A stretch of 64,000 nt of DNA from Meghimatium bilineatum (taxonomy: Eukaryota > Mollusca > Gastropoda > Stylommatophora > Philomycidae). The position numbers were made by a program, and so were the translations under genes. This document shows, in pieces, positions 54,898-64,000 of this stretch (positions are counted from its first letter, which is position 1; each line of letters begins with the position of its first letter). The stretch covers positions 20,635,589 through 20,699,588 of the forward strand of contig CM067304.1 in assembly GCA_034231615.1 (NCBI GenBank). The letters are read 5' to 3'. Below the pieces are notes generated by a model. The model was not told the DNA's origin, ran no database searches, and worked only from the letters and a program-made list of their open reading frames with translations.

Positions 54898-57410
54898 GGA
54901 CCTACCGGAGCGGACCCCAAGGCAAGGTCCCCTTTAATAAAGACAGAGCAGTGAGAAGGATAGGAGTAGTAATGAGGAACGAGCGGAAAAGGCATAGTAG
55001 GAGCGCACTAGACACGCTCTTTGTAGCCAGTCATAGACGCTTAGATAGAGCAGTAACGAGAAACAAAGTTGTACCCATGTTGGCACCAGGAGCGTACAAC
55101 GGGGGGAGATTGTTTATTGATAAAATAAACAGCAAGGTGCGAGATTTCGAAATAGCCAAATACTTCCGCTGGTTCGGAGAAATCAAAGAGGTGTGTCTAC
55201 CTGTAAACAAAGAAGGCAAACGTCGTCCGTTCGCCTTTGTCGAGTTTAGCAACTCGAAGGACAGAGAAAAATGTCTTCAGTGGGCGGACCACATAAGACA
55301 AACAAAAGGTGTGTTTATCACCCCAGCCCGATCAAGAAACGATGAAATGGCCAACCATAAGCCACCTAACCAGGGTGACAACCGTAACCAAGTAATCGCA
55401 GCAGTGGAACGGGACGGGACAAAAAGAGAGAAATCGGACGGCGATTTATCAAGAGATCTGCACACCCTAAGAAGGCAGGTTGAAGAACGCCGCAAGCCCA
55501 GGAGGAAACAGGACTTACAGCGACCTTCCGAGAGGACTGAAAACAGGTCACGGAAGGACGCCGAACCACTGGATAGGACGGAGGAACGATTCCCGATAGC
55601 GAGTTCGAGAGACACAGACCTGGCTGTAGACATTAAGACGGAGCAAGAAAGGGACCCAGATCCTAAACGAAAAATAGAAATGTTGTTATCAAATAAAGAC
55701 GACAAAAGTGTGGAATGCTTCACCTTGTCTGAAGGTGACAACTTGCTGTGCTATATAGCACAGAAGGACACAAACCCCGAGCTAAAGGTATACGTTCCGG
55801 CAGCACTACGAGCGCGAGTGCTGACCCAATACCACGAAGATAACGGACACATGGGCCGGGACAAAGGGATGGACGCCCTCAAGAGGAAATATTACTGGCC
55901 AAATATGTTTAGGGATGTGCAGCAGAAGGTCGCAAATTGCGAAACCTGCCGGCTGCGAAACTTGAAAGAGACAAAGTGCCCTTTACAAGAAACTGACAAA
56001 CCACAATACGCGATGCAGAAGGTTAGCATCGACCTAGCAGGACCGTTTCCCGAGACATGGACTGGAAACCGGTACATAGTACAATTCACTGACTGCTACA
56101 GCAGGTGGCCAGAAGCTTTCGCCGTAGCGGACAAGACTACGGAGACGGTGGTGAATTTGCTCCTGACCGAGTTTGTGCCACGACACAGCTGCCCTCAGAT
56201 TATACTAACGGACAACGGGGGCGAATTCACTAGCAAGAAATTCGAAAAGGCCTTAAGGTCACTAAACGTCAGGCACGTGACCACCTCAGTTTATTGGCCG
56301 CAAGCCAATGGAATTAACGAACGTCAGCATAAAACGCTGACGGACGTTCTCGCCAAGAGCATAGGAGGAGATGACAGAAATTGGGACGTACATCTCAATC
56401 AAGCGCTTTCGGCCATCCGGACTAATTCAAATGAGAGCACGGGATTCTCCCCGTTCTTCCTGCTGCATGGCAGAGAACCTATGCTTCCCTTAGACCACAT
56501 TCTGAAACCTAGACGCAAATACCTGGGAGAAGATGTTGTAGAGATCACGTTGCAAGAAATGCACAAAGCCCACAGAGCGGTTTCGACGAACGTTACGAAG
56601 GCCGAAGAAAAGAGGAAGAAGTACGCGGACAAGGGAGCCTCACTTCAGGAATTTGCAGTAGGCGACAACGTGTATTATAAAAAGCACTGCAGAAATTCAA
56701 AGCTGGAAGCGCGCTGGGAGAAGGGCTACGTCGTGATAGAAAGAACAGGTCCAGTGTCGTACATCATAAATCATAATAAAGGAAAAAGAACGATACGGAC
56801 GCAGGTACAGCATCTACAAAAGGACCACAACCCCCACGACGTTCCTAGAGCAGAACCCAGGGTTCGGAGGAAACGCCAAGCTACATACGCCGTGGCGTTG
56901 AGCGACGACGACGACGATTATTGGAACACCGGCTACATGGGCAGCGCCGGAAGGGTAATCACAGAGACCGAAGAGGCTCAGGAGCTCAGGACCGAGTCCA
57001 GGGTTCCGGACGAGCCAGCCACGGAAGAACACCTAGAAGAGGTGACGTCGGAAAGGTTCGAAGAGAACGAGGACGACAGCACATCAGACCACGACACTGA
57101 TGACAACGAAATCGCAGCGGATAACTACACTGATACAGATGAGTGCGAGTCACACGACAGCACCGAAACGGAACCGAGGACTCACAGTGAGACAGTCAAA
57201 GTGGTGGCACCACCTCAGCCTACGGAGGACAGGACGGAGGACGCACCTTTCCGGAACACTCGGGCCGCGAGTAGGCAATGTAAAGACGTTGCAGACACCG
57301 TTAATACCCAACCTACGATACAGGCGGTAAGGAGAAAACCGAGGAATGAGGCAGCGTTCAGATTAGCTCGCCAAATCGTTCTAGGTATGGATCATATGAA
57401 ACAGAACTAA
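54840..57410 (+). CDS. RRM-integrase ORF of the LTR element (pol without protease, RT or RNase H)
   Basis: The frame is open from 54840 and overlaps gag by 58 nt; no ATG is near, so access by frameshift is likely. Residues are counted from 54951. RRM at about 52-125, with RNP2 RLFIDKI and RNP1 RRPFAFVEF; charged linker 130-225; then the text that normally follows RNase H in gypsy elements (DIKTEQERDP). The zinc domain has H295, H300, C330, C333. The integrase core has D361 (VSIDLAGPF), D421 (LTDNGGEF) and E457 (NGINERQH), an exact DD35E spacing. GDNVYYKK and GPVSYII fit the GPY/F module. An acidic tail (SDDDDDYW) follows. The frame is continuous and all catalytic residues are present. What RRM does here is not known; binding the element's own RNA in place of a zinc knuckle is a guess. 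Confidence 0.92.
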   Translation, partial: GDRTPNGLDVGKRTYRSDIGTYRSGPQGKVPFNKDRAVRRIGVVMRNERKRHSRSALDTLFVASHRRLDRAVTRNKVVPMLAPGAYNGGRLFIDKINSKVRDFEIAKYFRWFGEIKEVCLPVNKEGKRRPFAFVEFSNSKDREKCLQWADHIRQTKGVFITPARSRNDEMANHKPPNQGDNRNQVIAAVERDGTKREKSDGDLSRDLHTLRRQVEERRKPRRKQDLQRPSERTENRSRKDAEPLDRTEERFPIASSRDTDLAVDIKTEQERDPDPKRKIEMLLSNKDDKSVECFTLSEGDNLLCYIAQKDTNPELKVYVPAALRARVLTQYHEDNGHMGRDKGMDALKRKYYWPNMFRDVQQKVANCETCRLRNLKETKCPLQETDKPQYAMQKVSIDLAGPFPETWTGNRYIVQFTDCYSRWPEAFAVADKTTETVVNLLLTEFVPRHSCPQIILTDNGGEFTSKKFEKALRSLNVRHVTTSVYWPQANGINERQHKTLTDVLAKSIGGDDRNWDVHLNQALSAIRTNSNESTGFSPFFLLHGREPMLPLDHILKPRRKYLGEDVVEITLQEMHKAHRAVSTNVTKAEEKRKKYADKGASLQEFAVGDNVYYKKHCRNSKLEARWEKGYVVIERTGPVSYIINHNKGKRTIRTQVQHLQKDHNPHDVPRAEPRVRRKRQATYAVALSDDDDDYWNTGYMGSAGRVITETEEAQELRTESRVPDEPATEEHLEEVTSERFEENEDDSTSDHDTDDNEIAADNYTDTDECESHDSTETEPRTHSETVKVVAPPQPTEDRTEDAPFRNTRAASRQCKDVADTVNTQPTIQAVRRKPRNEAAFRLARQIVLGMDHMKQN
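54870..54931 (+). promoter_or_regulatory. Predicted -1 ribosomal frameshift cassette (slippery heptamer + pseudoknot)
   Basis: The heptamer GGGAAAC at 54870-54876 is in the gag frame as G GGA AAC. After a 7-nt spacer, stem 1 pairs 54884-54891 (CCGCTCGG) with 54905-54913 (CCGGAGCGG, one bulged G). The loop bases GGGACC (54897-54902) pair exactly with GGTCCC (54926-54931), giving an H-type pseudoknot with loops of 5, 2 and 12 nt. A -1 slip moves from gag to the RRM-integrase frame, which is open from 54840. GGGAAAC is a known retroviral slippery heptamer. Confidence 0.85.
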
Positions 57411-57651
57411 CCGGGAGGATGGCGAAACTAGGTTATTAGGTAATTTGTATATAACGTCCCATGGAATGTACATAGTTGATACAAAGTTGCAGCTTGATAA
57501 AAAGACAGAATGGTTGGAGGGATCACTGTTCTTTCAATTATTATATCAGAAAAATTTATGCTTGGCCTTCCGCCTCAGCAGAATTAAGTATAGACTTAGA
57601 TTCGCCTCGACACAAAGCCGCATAAAGTTTTTTTTGTGACAAGGGGGCGAG
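57411..57651 (+). other. Region between ORF end and 3' LTR with polypurine tract
   Basis: No ORF. It ends in AAGGGGGCGAG (57641-57651), the plus-strand priming site directly before the 3' LTR. Confidence 0.85.
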
Positions 57652-58968
57652 TGTGATATTATATGGTTGCAGAACCCTTCACAGGCAGGGGGTTTCACAG
57701 TAAGAAGTGAGAACCCTTCACGGTTAGCAAGAGATGAACTGGGGAAATGCAACACATCGAATGTTTTGCTCCTGTGAAAATGTTGATACAGATACCTTAA
57801 ATTGCAGACGAGTTGTCGCGCAGATGTCAGACAGAAAGTCTGAGACAAGCTTACACGGTTGGCCCAAGGGCAAAAGTAATTATCAGAAAGATGCATCCAC
57901 GCACTCGATCGCAGGTGGCAGACGACGCCATTACACCACACCCCAGAAAGGACAATGAGATGTTTGGACTAGGTTCAGACAAGAGTCTACAAACTCACAC
58001 AGTCCGTCTGAACTCGCGAATACTTGAAACGACCAGACAATGGAAGATGGAAGTAGCAAGAGTATTAAGTGCGTAACGCCAAGGGCATAGCCTCCGACCA
58101 GAGAGGGACATCAAACGTTACGCATGTTTTAATAAACGCGTACAGGAGTTGACAGGTGATAATGTAGAGGCGGAGTCAGAAGCAGTGACGTGCGGACGAG
58201 AAGAGAGTGGATAGGTGGGGAGTATACGAGGGGTGTGGTTGAGGGCCTCACGGGCAGACAGAAAACCAGAGCCCCGAGTCGGTCACAGCAGAGAGTGTCC
58301 CACGGAGTCCCAGCATCATTCGACAGGATCACACAGAGTCCCCGGGACGTGTGTGGAGAGAGTTAGTACTTGTCTCACAGGAGACAAGTCCCTTGTTGAC
58401 TTCAACAACTGGAAACAAAGTTAGTTGACCAAAAAAAGTGAGATTAGTAGTAGATTAATGAGATGGTCTAGAATCTCATTAAGCTTATACCACGACGTGC
58501 GCCAAATTCCTGGATGTGCTAGGATAGTTGTGAAACCTTAGCATTTCGTATTGGTGAAGTATCATAGAGATAAATAGTAGAATAATGAGATAGTCTATAA
58601 TCTCATTAAGCTCATGTTATAACGTGTGCCTTTAACGGAAGTGCTAGAGCAGTTTATGAATATCTCGACATTGTACATTTTATATTGATGATATATTATA
58701 CGTCTCGGATATATCAATTACTCTAGAGTTTAATATTGATTTGTGTCATTGGTTTGAAATTATATTAAACGACATTCTGATTATGTAATAAGAAGTGCCT
58801 CTGTGTTCATTGGTAAGCACTTATTAAAACCAAGAAGAGATCTACGTTAGCAGTCATTGTTGATCAAACATAGAACCCAGGGTTCGGAACGCAAAACTAA
58901 TAATAATAATGCTGTTCCTCGTCATTCAAAAGTAATAAACATTACTCTCACAAGAATATACTGTTACA
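57652..58968 (+). repeat. 3' LTR
   Basis: 1317 bp, TG...CA, followed by the TSD ATAC (58969-58972). Confidence 0.95.
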
Positions 58969-58972
58969 ATAC

Positions 58973-59545
58973 CATCCATGCAACAGAAAACCTTAGTGGA
59001 TGACATGCCGTTATATTGAGGTTATCTTCTTATAGAAACTTCATGGCATGTCATCTATACAGTTGTGATTTTGTTTTGTTGTTGAAATGTTTTTCATGTT
59101 TGCCTGAATATACTCGTATATGTATGCACCCTCTGTGGTTGGGAGGGAGTCAGAGATGTACTGTGCAGCACTGAGGAGGAGGAAACTGACATCACTGTTT
59201 TTCCTATGGCTGAGGCCCATCATAGAGGCACAGTGACTCAGGATGTGACAATCCTTTTGACTTGAACATTTGGTTGCATGCCTGGAGCAATAGAGAAGTT
59301 CGGCATAACCAGTAGTCAATTGGTGGCGGGGAATGAGCACAGTGAACCCTATCTTGGCTACAGTGGCTAGGCGCAGTGCATAGGTTCAAACCTACCTTCC
59401 TGGAGGTGTGATAGTTATTCTCTGGCTCTGTCCCGGGGTGGGTCGAAAATCCACAGACTTCCCAGCAATATAATGCCATCTAATGGCATTAGGTCAAAGG
59501 GCATGAGCCCATGGACCGCTGGATCAGCAACCAACCAACCAAACA
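58973..59545 (+). mobile_element. R2 repeat, right part, with pol III-like boxes and CAAC tail
   Basis: It continues the R2 head interrupted by the LTR element (CATGCAACAGAAAACCTTAG ... GATGACATGCC ... GGCATGTCATC). At 59352-59395, TGGCTACAGTGG and GGTTCAAACC resemble A and B boxes. The end CAACCAACCAACCAAACAAG runs straight into the 12-bp array. Confidence 0.75.
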
Positions 59546-60605
59546 AGGAACCACTTAGTGAACCACTTAATGAACTGATTAATCAACTACTTAATGAAAC
59601 ACTTAATCAACCACTTAATGAACTACTTAAGCAATTACTTACAACAACTTCATGAACCACTAAATAAACCACTTCATGAACTACTTAATCAACCACTTAA
59701 TCAACCACTTAATCAACTACTTAATCAACCACTTAATCAACTACTTAATCAACTACTTAATCAACTACTTAATCAACTAAATCAATTACTGAATTAACCA
59801 CTTTTATCAATCATTTAATCAACCACTTAATGACCTACTTAATCAATTACTTAATTAACCACGTTTATCAATCATTTAATCAACCACATAATCAACCACT
59901 TAATCTATTACTTAACCTACCACTTAATTAACCACTTAATCAACCACTTAATCAACCACTTAATCAACCACTTAATCAACCACTTAATCAACCACTTAAT
60001 CAACCACTTAATCAACCACTTAATCAACCACTTAATCAACCACTTAATCAACCACTTAATCAACCACTTAATCAACTACTTAATCAACCACTTAATCAAC
60101 CACTTAATCAACCACTTAATCAACCACTTAATCAACCACTTAATCAACCACTTAATCTATTACTTAACCTACCACTTAATCAACCACTTAATCAACCACT
60201 TAATCAACCACTTAATCAACCACTTAATCAACCACTTAATCAACCACTTAATCAACTACTTAATCAACCACTTAATCAACCACTTAATCAACCACTTAAT
60301 CAACTACTTAATCAACTACTTAATCAACCACTTAATCAACCACTTAATCAACCACTTAATCAACCACTTAATCTATTACTTAACCTACCACTTAATCAAC
60401 CACTTAATCAACCACTTAATCAACCACTTAATCAACCACTTAATCAACCACTTAATCAACCACTTAATCAACCACTTAATCAACCACTTAATCAACTACT
60501 TAATCAACCACTTAATCAACCACTTAATCAACCACTTAATCAACCACTTAATCAACTACTTAATCAACCACTTAATCAACCACTTAATCAACCACTTAAA
60601 CAACT
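59546..60605. repeat. 12-bp minisatellite (AATCAACCACTT)n with higher-order structure
   Basis: About 85 units. Variants AATCAACTACTT and a marker CTTAATCTATTACTTAACCT recur; marker copies at 59899, 60151 and 60367 are 252 and 216 bp apart (21 and 18 units). It starts at the CAAC tail of R2. Confidence 0.95.
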
Positions 60606-60837
60606 ATGTAATTAAGTACTGAATCAATTACGTAAGCAACTAAATAACAAACATTTAAAAAATCAATAAATAAATAATACTTCTCTGATATTCTCTGGCA
60701 GTTTAGTTATTTATATTAGTAACAAATATTACAGGGACCGGGTTATTACAGAACACCCGATCTCATGAGCACAAAGCGAAAGTTGTAGCCGCTACAACAC
60801 GGAGATAACCGACGGTATTGTGAATCATTTAGATGTT

Positions 60838-61530
60838 ACGGATATTGACAGATGAGATTCTATGTGACAGATATTGACAGATGAGATTCTATGTGACAGG
60901 TATTGACAGATGAGATTCCATGTGACAGATATTGACAGATGATATTCTATGTCACAGATATTGACAGATGAGATTCTATGTCACAGATATTGACAGATGA
61001 GATTCTATGTCACAGATATTGACAGATGAGATTCTATGTCACAGATATTGACAGATGAGATTCTATGTCACAGATATTGACAGATGAGATTCTATGTCAC
61101 AGATATTGACAGATGAGATTCCATGTGACAGATATTGACAGATGAGATTCCATGTGACAGATATTGACAGATGAGATTCTATGTCACAGATATTGACAGA
61201 TGAGATTCTATGTCACAGATATTGACAGATGAGATTCTATGTCACAGATATTGACAGATGAGATTCTATGTCACAGATATTGACAGATGAGATTCTATGT
61301 GACAGATATTGACAGATGAGATTCCATGTGACAGATATTGACAGATGAAATTCCATGTGACAGATATTGACAGATGAGATTCCATGTGACAGATATTGAC
61401 AGATGAGATTCTATGTCACAGATATTGACAGATGAGATTCCATGTCACAGATATTGACAGATGAGATTCTATGTCACAGATATTGACAGATGAGATTCTA
61501 TGTCACAGATATTGACAGATGAGATTCTAT
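60838..61530. repeat. 29-bp minisatellite
   Basis: About 24 copies of ACAGATATTGACAGATGAGA + TTCTATGTC, with GTGAC/GTCAC and TTCTA/TTCCA variants in runs. Confidence 0.95.
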
Positions 61531-61586
61531 AAAATGATGTTTGATCATTATATAACACCATGTATACCGTGACCGCAAGTTTTATA

Positions 61587-61795
61587 GTAGACCTCTACAC
61601 ATAATTAATTAGGACTTCATTCGTTACCTTTTTTATTATTGTGGTGTTTTAGTTTGTCAATATTTAACTACGTGGAGTCGCATTGACTATTCTTTGCATT
61701 CAATTCCAAGTATATAAATAATGACCAACGAAAATTACAACAATAGTAAAAAACGTAATGAGCGAAGTCCTAATTAATTATGTGTAGAGGTCTAC
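61587..61795. mobile_element. Tc1/mariner-like MITE with long TIRs
   Basis: GTAGACCTCTACACATAATT + AATTAGGACTTC at the left is matched by its complement at the right (GAAGTCCTAATTAATTATGT + GTAGAGGTCTAC). TA flanks both ends (61585-61586, 61796-61797), fitting a TA target duplication. There is no ORF. It lies 32 bp downstream of the serpin exon at 61827-61950. Confidence 0.85.
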
Positions 61796-61826
61796 TAAAA
61801 ATCGAACGGCAATGATGCATACTAAC

Positions 61827-61950
61827 ATTTTCAAAAAAATGACGATATTCAGTATGGATGTAATTTGACTTTATGCCTAATGTTTTAGCCATCTGTTTGG
61901 CCGTTTTCCCACGTGCGCCAAGGTAGGCTAAGCTCAAAGTTGAATGGATG
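61827..61950 (-). CDS. Serpin exon, helix B region
   Basis: 124 bp on the minus strand, acceptor ATCTCTTTCACACAG (61951-61965) and donor AAAAT|GTTAGT. After one base that completes a split codon it encodes IHSTLSLAYLGARGKTAKQM then AKTLGIKSNYIHTEYRHFFEN. This is the serpin helix B/C signature (SIxxALAMxxLGAxGxTAxQM) with the conserved GARG-x-TA turn. The donor is in phase 0 and the next recognised exon (49418-49634) starts in phase 0. Another frame (HPFNFELSLPWR) is open too, but only this one matches a family. Confidence 0.83.
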
Positions 61951-61965
61951 CTGTGTGAAAGAGAT

Positions 61966-62204
61966 GGAATAAAATAAGTCAGCTTTGTTAAAGCGAGTCA
62001 CTCGTAAGCTAAACAGTAATGTGGACTCATGTATTTCATACTTCTGAAATAACGCCGTGACTTTCGCCACTAGAAGACCTACAAACAGAATTCAAACAAA
62101 CGTTTTGGGTTTTGTTTTCTATTATTCCCGTGCATTTCTTTGACCAGTGTTAGCAAGTGACATAATGCTTATAAATGTGTTGTTCGTCCATCACATGTGA
62201 TGAT
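61966..62204. other. Intron sequence
   Basis: 62100-62170 resembles M3-type MITE text (TATTATTCCCGTGCATTTCT). No coding signal was found. Confidence 0.4.
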
Positions 62205-62815
62205 GACCATTTGTTACATCCACTTTTGAAAATTCAATTTTAGTTATGTCCTTGATTATGAGTTCGTAGATGGCTAATGAGCCCTATTCGAGCTGTAAAT
62301 GTCCTTGGACAGTTTGGACATGCAATAACGACTGTAGACGGATCTTGGTCTATCCGTGACTTTCTAGCTGCTCTCCGCTGTTGAGCTGCTGCATTTCTCC
62401 TCTTTTCACAAGATGATGCGCTCTTTTTTTATTTTAGAACGTCATGTAGATCTATTTTGTGCAAGTTCTTCCCATGTATCGTGGTCTATTTCAAAGGCTT
62501 TCAGTGAGTCCTTTAACGAGTCCTTGTAGCGCTTCCTTTGGCCACCTTGAGATCGTATACCCTTCTCTAGCTCACCATAGAGAAGTATCTTTGGCAGACG
62601 ATGGTCTGGCATACGCACCAAATGACCTGTCCAACGAATCTGTGTCTGCATCAGGATCGTGTCAATGCTTGTGATACCAGCTCTATCTAGGACAGTGGTA
62701 TCTGGAATCTTGTCTTGCCATCTGATGTTCATAACTTTTCTGAGACAATTTGTATGAAAGTTTTTTCACATGACGTCTATACACAGTCCATGTTTCACTA
62801 GATAGCTGTTGCTTA
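62205..62815 (-). pseudogene. LINE 3' end, same family as 37700-40085
   Basis: The minus strand encodes [20 protein letters not shown], then [17 protein letters not shown] and the basic tail [12 protein letters not shown], nearly identical to 39540-39830. The 3'UTR follows to 62205. The ORF part begins abruptly at about 62810, so it is 5'-truncated. It lies inside the first serpin intron, in the same orientation as the gene. Confidence 0.9.
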
Positions 62816-63480
62816 TAAATAGTGACTGACGAAATGTTCAACAATAGAGTTGGTAGGTATTATATTACTGATTGGTCACAGGTGACACTAGGTGACTTTT
62901 ATCGTACATTTTATAGGTTTCTCTATAAATTTTGTGTTGACATTCAAATGAAAACAACTGGACAAGTGAAACAGCGTCACTTTTGAAGAATGATATCAGA
63001 TAATTAACGATGGACACGGTTACAAGTTCTACAGAAATAGGGCATATGTTCTAAGTCACTCATCTTGGTTAATCCGAGATTTTCATTGGTGAATTTGCGT
63101 ATACTTTGCACCGACTGACAATGAAAAACGATCACGATGAATGACCAATTCCGCAGGCCCTCTTATTTGTAGATGGTGTTGGCTTTTACCTGTTACACAT
63201 GAGATTAATAAGCAATCGAAAATGTTTACAGTAAATGGGGAAAAAAATTTAAAAAATTGGCGTCTATAGGCTATGTCGATAGCGACACATATAGCGGCAA
63301 AGAAGTCTAGCAAGTTTGATGGTAGTTAAATTTAATGTTGTTGACTAACGTTTAGTATGGGAGCCAGTTCTCTCGAACGGCTGGCCTACTAGCGATAGCT
63401 TTACCCACCCATTCATAAACACGTAACCCGTCACGGTTGTAGGGGGTACCACATTGGATGCATCAACTCATAGAGTCTTC
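62816..63480. other. Intron sequence with R6, copy 2
   Basis: 63140-63260 matches 29015-29130 (CTTATTTGTAGATG-TGTTGG, GTTTACAGTAAATGGGG). The rest has no signal. Confidence 0.45.
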
Positions 63481-63491
63481 CAGTGATTTCT

Positions 63492-63773
63492 TCTTCTTTT
63501 TCTTCTGCGTTCGTTCTCAAACTCCTGCAGATTAGCAGGATGTAGTCCGGAGAACGGAATGCGTTGTGTCATGGTTTACAGAATTTCTGCGATATCTGCG
63601 CCTTTCGGCATGACACATCCGACTTCAGCATGGCTTTGCGTCACTGACCCTATATGGGATGGGACAACCAACTCCACCCCATAACCTCCTTAGTCGCCTT
63701 TTACGACATGCGTGAAAGGTAAACAGTGTTGTTATTCTTTGCTCCCCTTTCGGGCCCTGTCAACACAAGGGCG
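63492..63773 (-). mobile_element. SINE-like repeat R1 with 12-bp TSD
   Basis: It is flanked by CCAGTGATTTCT at 63480-63491 and 63774-63785. Full-length, minus orientation by its GAA-type tail. It is only about 30 bp from the tentative serpin exon at 63804. Confidence 0.9.
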
Positions 63774-63803
63774 CCAGTGATTTCTATCTTCAACGATGCG
63801 GAC

Positions 63804-63937
63804 GAGTGAGGATAAAACATGTCTTGTCCAAGCCTTGATGTTGTCTGTCCATACTTGTATTTGTCTTTATCTGCTTCTTGCACCTTCGACTTGTCCCTAC
63901 ATTGTTGTTTTTGACAAGGAGTCATATCGACATACAT
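63804..63937 (-). CDS. Tentative serpin N-terminal exon
   Basis: An open stretch on the minus strand after an acceptor-like ACATGTTTTGCAG. It encodes MYVDMTPCQKQQC ... TTSRLGQDMFYPH and ends with TC before GTCCGC. The QDMFYPHS end would correspond to the serpin NVFFSPxS motif, and the split codon TC|C joins exactly to the phase of 61827-61950. The donor GTCCGC is weak and the helix A pattern upstream is poor. It may be only part of the first coding exon or a chance frame. Confidence 0.4.
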
Positions 63938-64000
63938 CTGCAAAACATGTAAGTTTTCGTCGTTTCACTATTGAAAGAAATGGTTATTTGATTATACATT

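Larger units (their letters stand above)
51985..58968 (+). mobile_element. LTR retrotransposon, 6984 bp, recent, lacking RT
   Basis: Complete ends: LTRs 51985-53308 and 57652-58968, both starting TGTGATA and ending TACTGTTACA; 4-bp TSD ATAC (51981-51984, 58969-58972); polypurine tract AAGGGGGCGAG before the 3' LTR. The internal part has a leader with a 116-120 bp tandem repeat, gag, and an RRM-integrase ORF. The integrase after an HHCC domain and with a GPY-like module points to a Ty3/gypsy-type lineage. Protease, RT and RNase H are absent, so it needs these from another element. It lies antisense in a serpin intron. Confidence 0.95.
33143..63937 (-). other. Gene model: serpin spread over about 31 kb
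   Basis: Six minus-strand segments with serpin sequence lie in the right order from 63937 to 33143: a tentative N-terminal exon, then the helix B, helix D/E, central, and two reactive-loop exons. Phases agree where neighbours are known (63804 to 61827: split codon; 61827 to 49418: phase 0). Introns hold the LTR element, arrays and LINEs. Two expected pieces were not found: the NAxYFKG strand between 49418 and 41943, and the segment with the ADFSG-like motif between 41796 and 35168. All found exons are open, which argues against an old pseudogene, but the missing pieces leave this open. Confidence 0.75.

Noticed and set aside
63083..63313. 76-residue minus-strand frame as first serpin exon
   Set aside because: It has no serpin motif and overlaps dispersed repeat R6.

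Overview
The window is a gene-poor, repeat-saturated piece of an animal nuclear genome. It has no operons, long AT-rich spacers, GT-AG intron borders, non-LTR retrotransposons, tRNA-derived SINEs, MITEs and many large tandem arrays. The mix of SINE/LINE families, GATA arrays and an RNase H family suggests a lophotrochozoan, most plausibly a mollusc. That assignment is inference; no single diagnostic gene is present.

The one host gene I can support is a serpin on the minus strand, spread over about 31 kb (63937 down to 33143). Its exons are short and separated by repeat-filled introns, so it is easy to miss. Recognisable exons are a tentative N-terminal exon (63804-63937), the helix B exon (61827-61950), a helix D/E exon (49418-49634), a central exon (41796-41943) and two tandem copies of the terminal exon that carries the reactive-centre loop (34900-35168 and 33143-33357). 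The two terminal exons lie in a tandem segmental duplication (30139-33430 and 33431-35242). They have the same acceptor and phase but differ at P9, P5' and the stop codon, one copy having lost its stop. Two middle exons (the NAxYFKG strand and the segment before the reactive-loop hinge) were not found.

The second major object is a young LTR retrotransposon (51985-58968) lying antisense in a serpin intron. It has about 1.3 kb LTRs, a 4-bp target duplication and a polypurine tract. Its gag has one frame break. The second ORF carries an RNA-recognition motif (RRM) followed directly by an HHCC + DD35E integrase and a GPY-like motif; protease, reverse transcriptase and RNase H are absent. The gag end has a textbook -1 frameshift cassette: GGGAAAC in frame, a 7-nt spacer and a predicted H-type pseudoknot leading into the RRM-integrase frame.

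The rest is the debris of several non-LTR families. One RT ORF is nearly intact (17033-18595), one RT is long but dead (37700-39970), an AP-endonuclease is decayed (36650-37600), and about 15 fragments are mostly 3' ends. There are also a standalone RNase H ORF (43014-43652), SINEs with target duplications, several MITE families (one hAT-like with perfect TIRs and 8-bp TSD), and mini/microsatellites that often start exactly at retroelement tails.

Layout: 1-30 kb is the region downstream of the serpin, with only repeats; 30-35 kb the duplicated terminal exons and a 21-bp minisatellite; 35-49 kb introns full of LINEs; 49-64 kb the 5' half of the gene with the LTR element, 12-bp and 29-bp arrays and MITEs.
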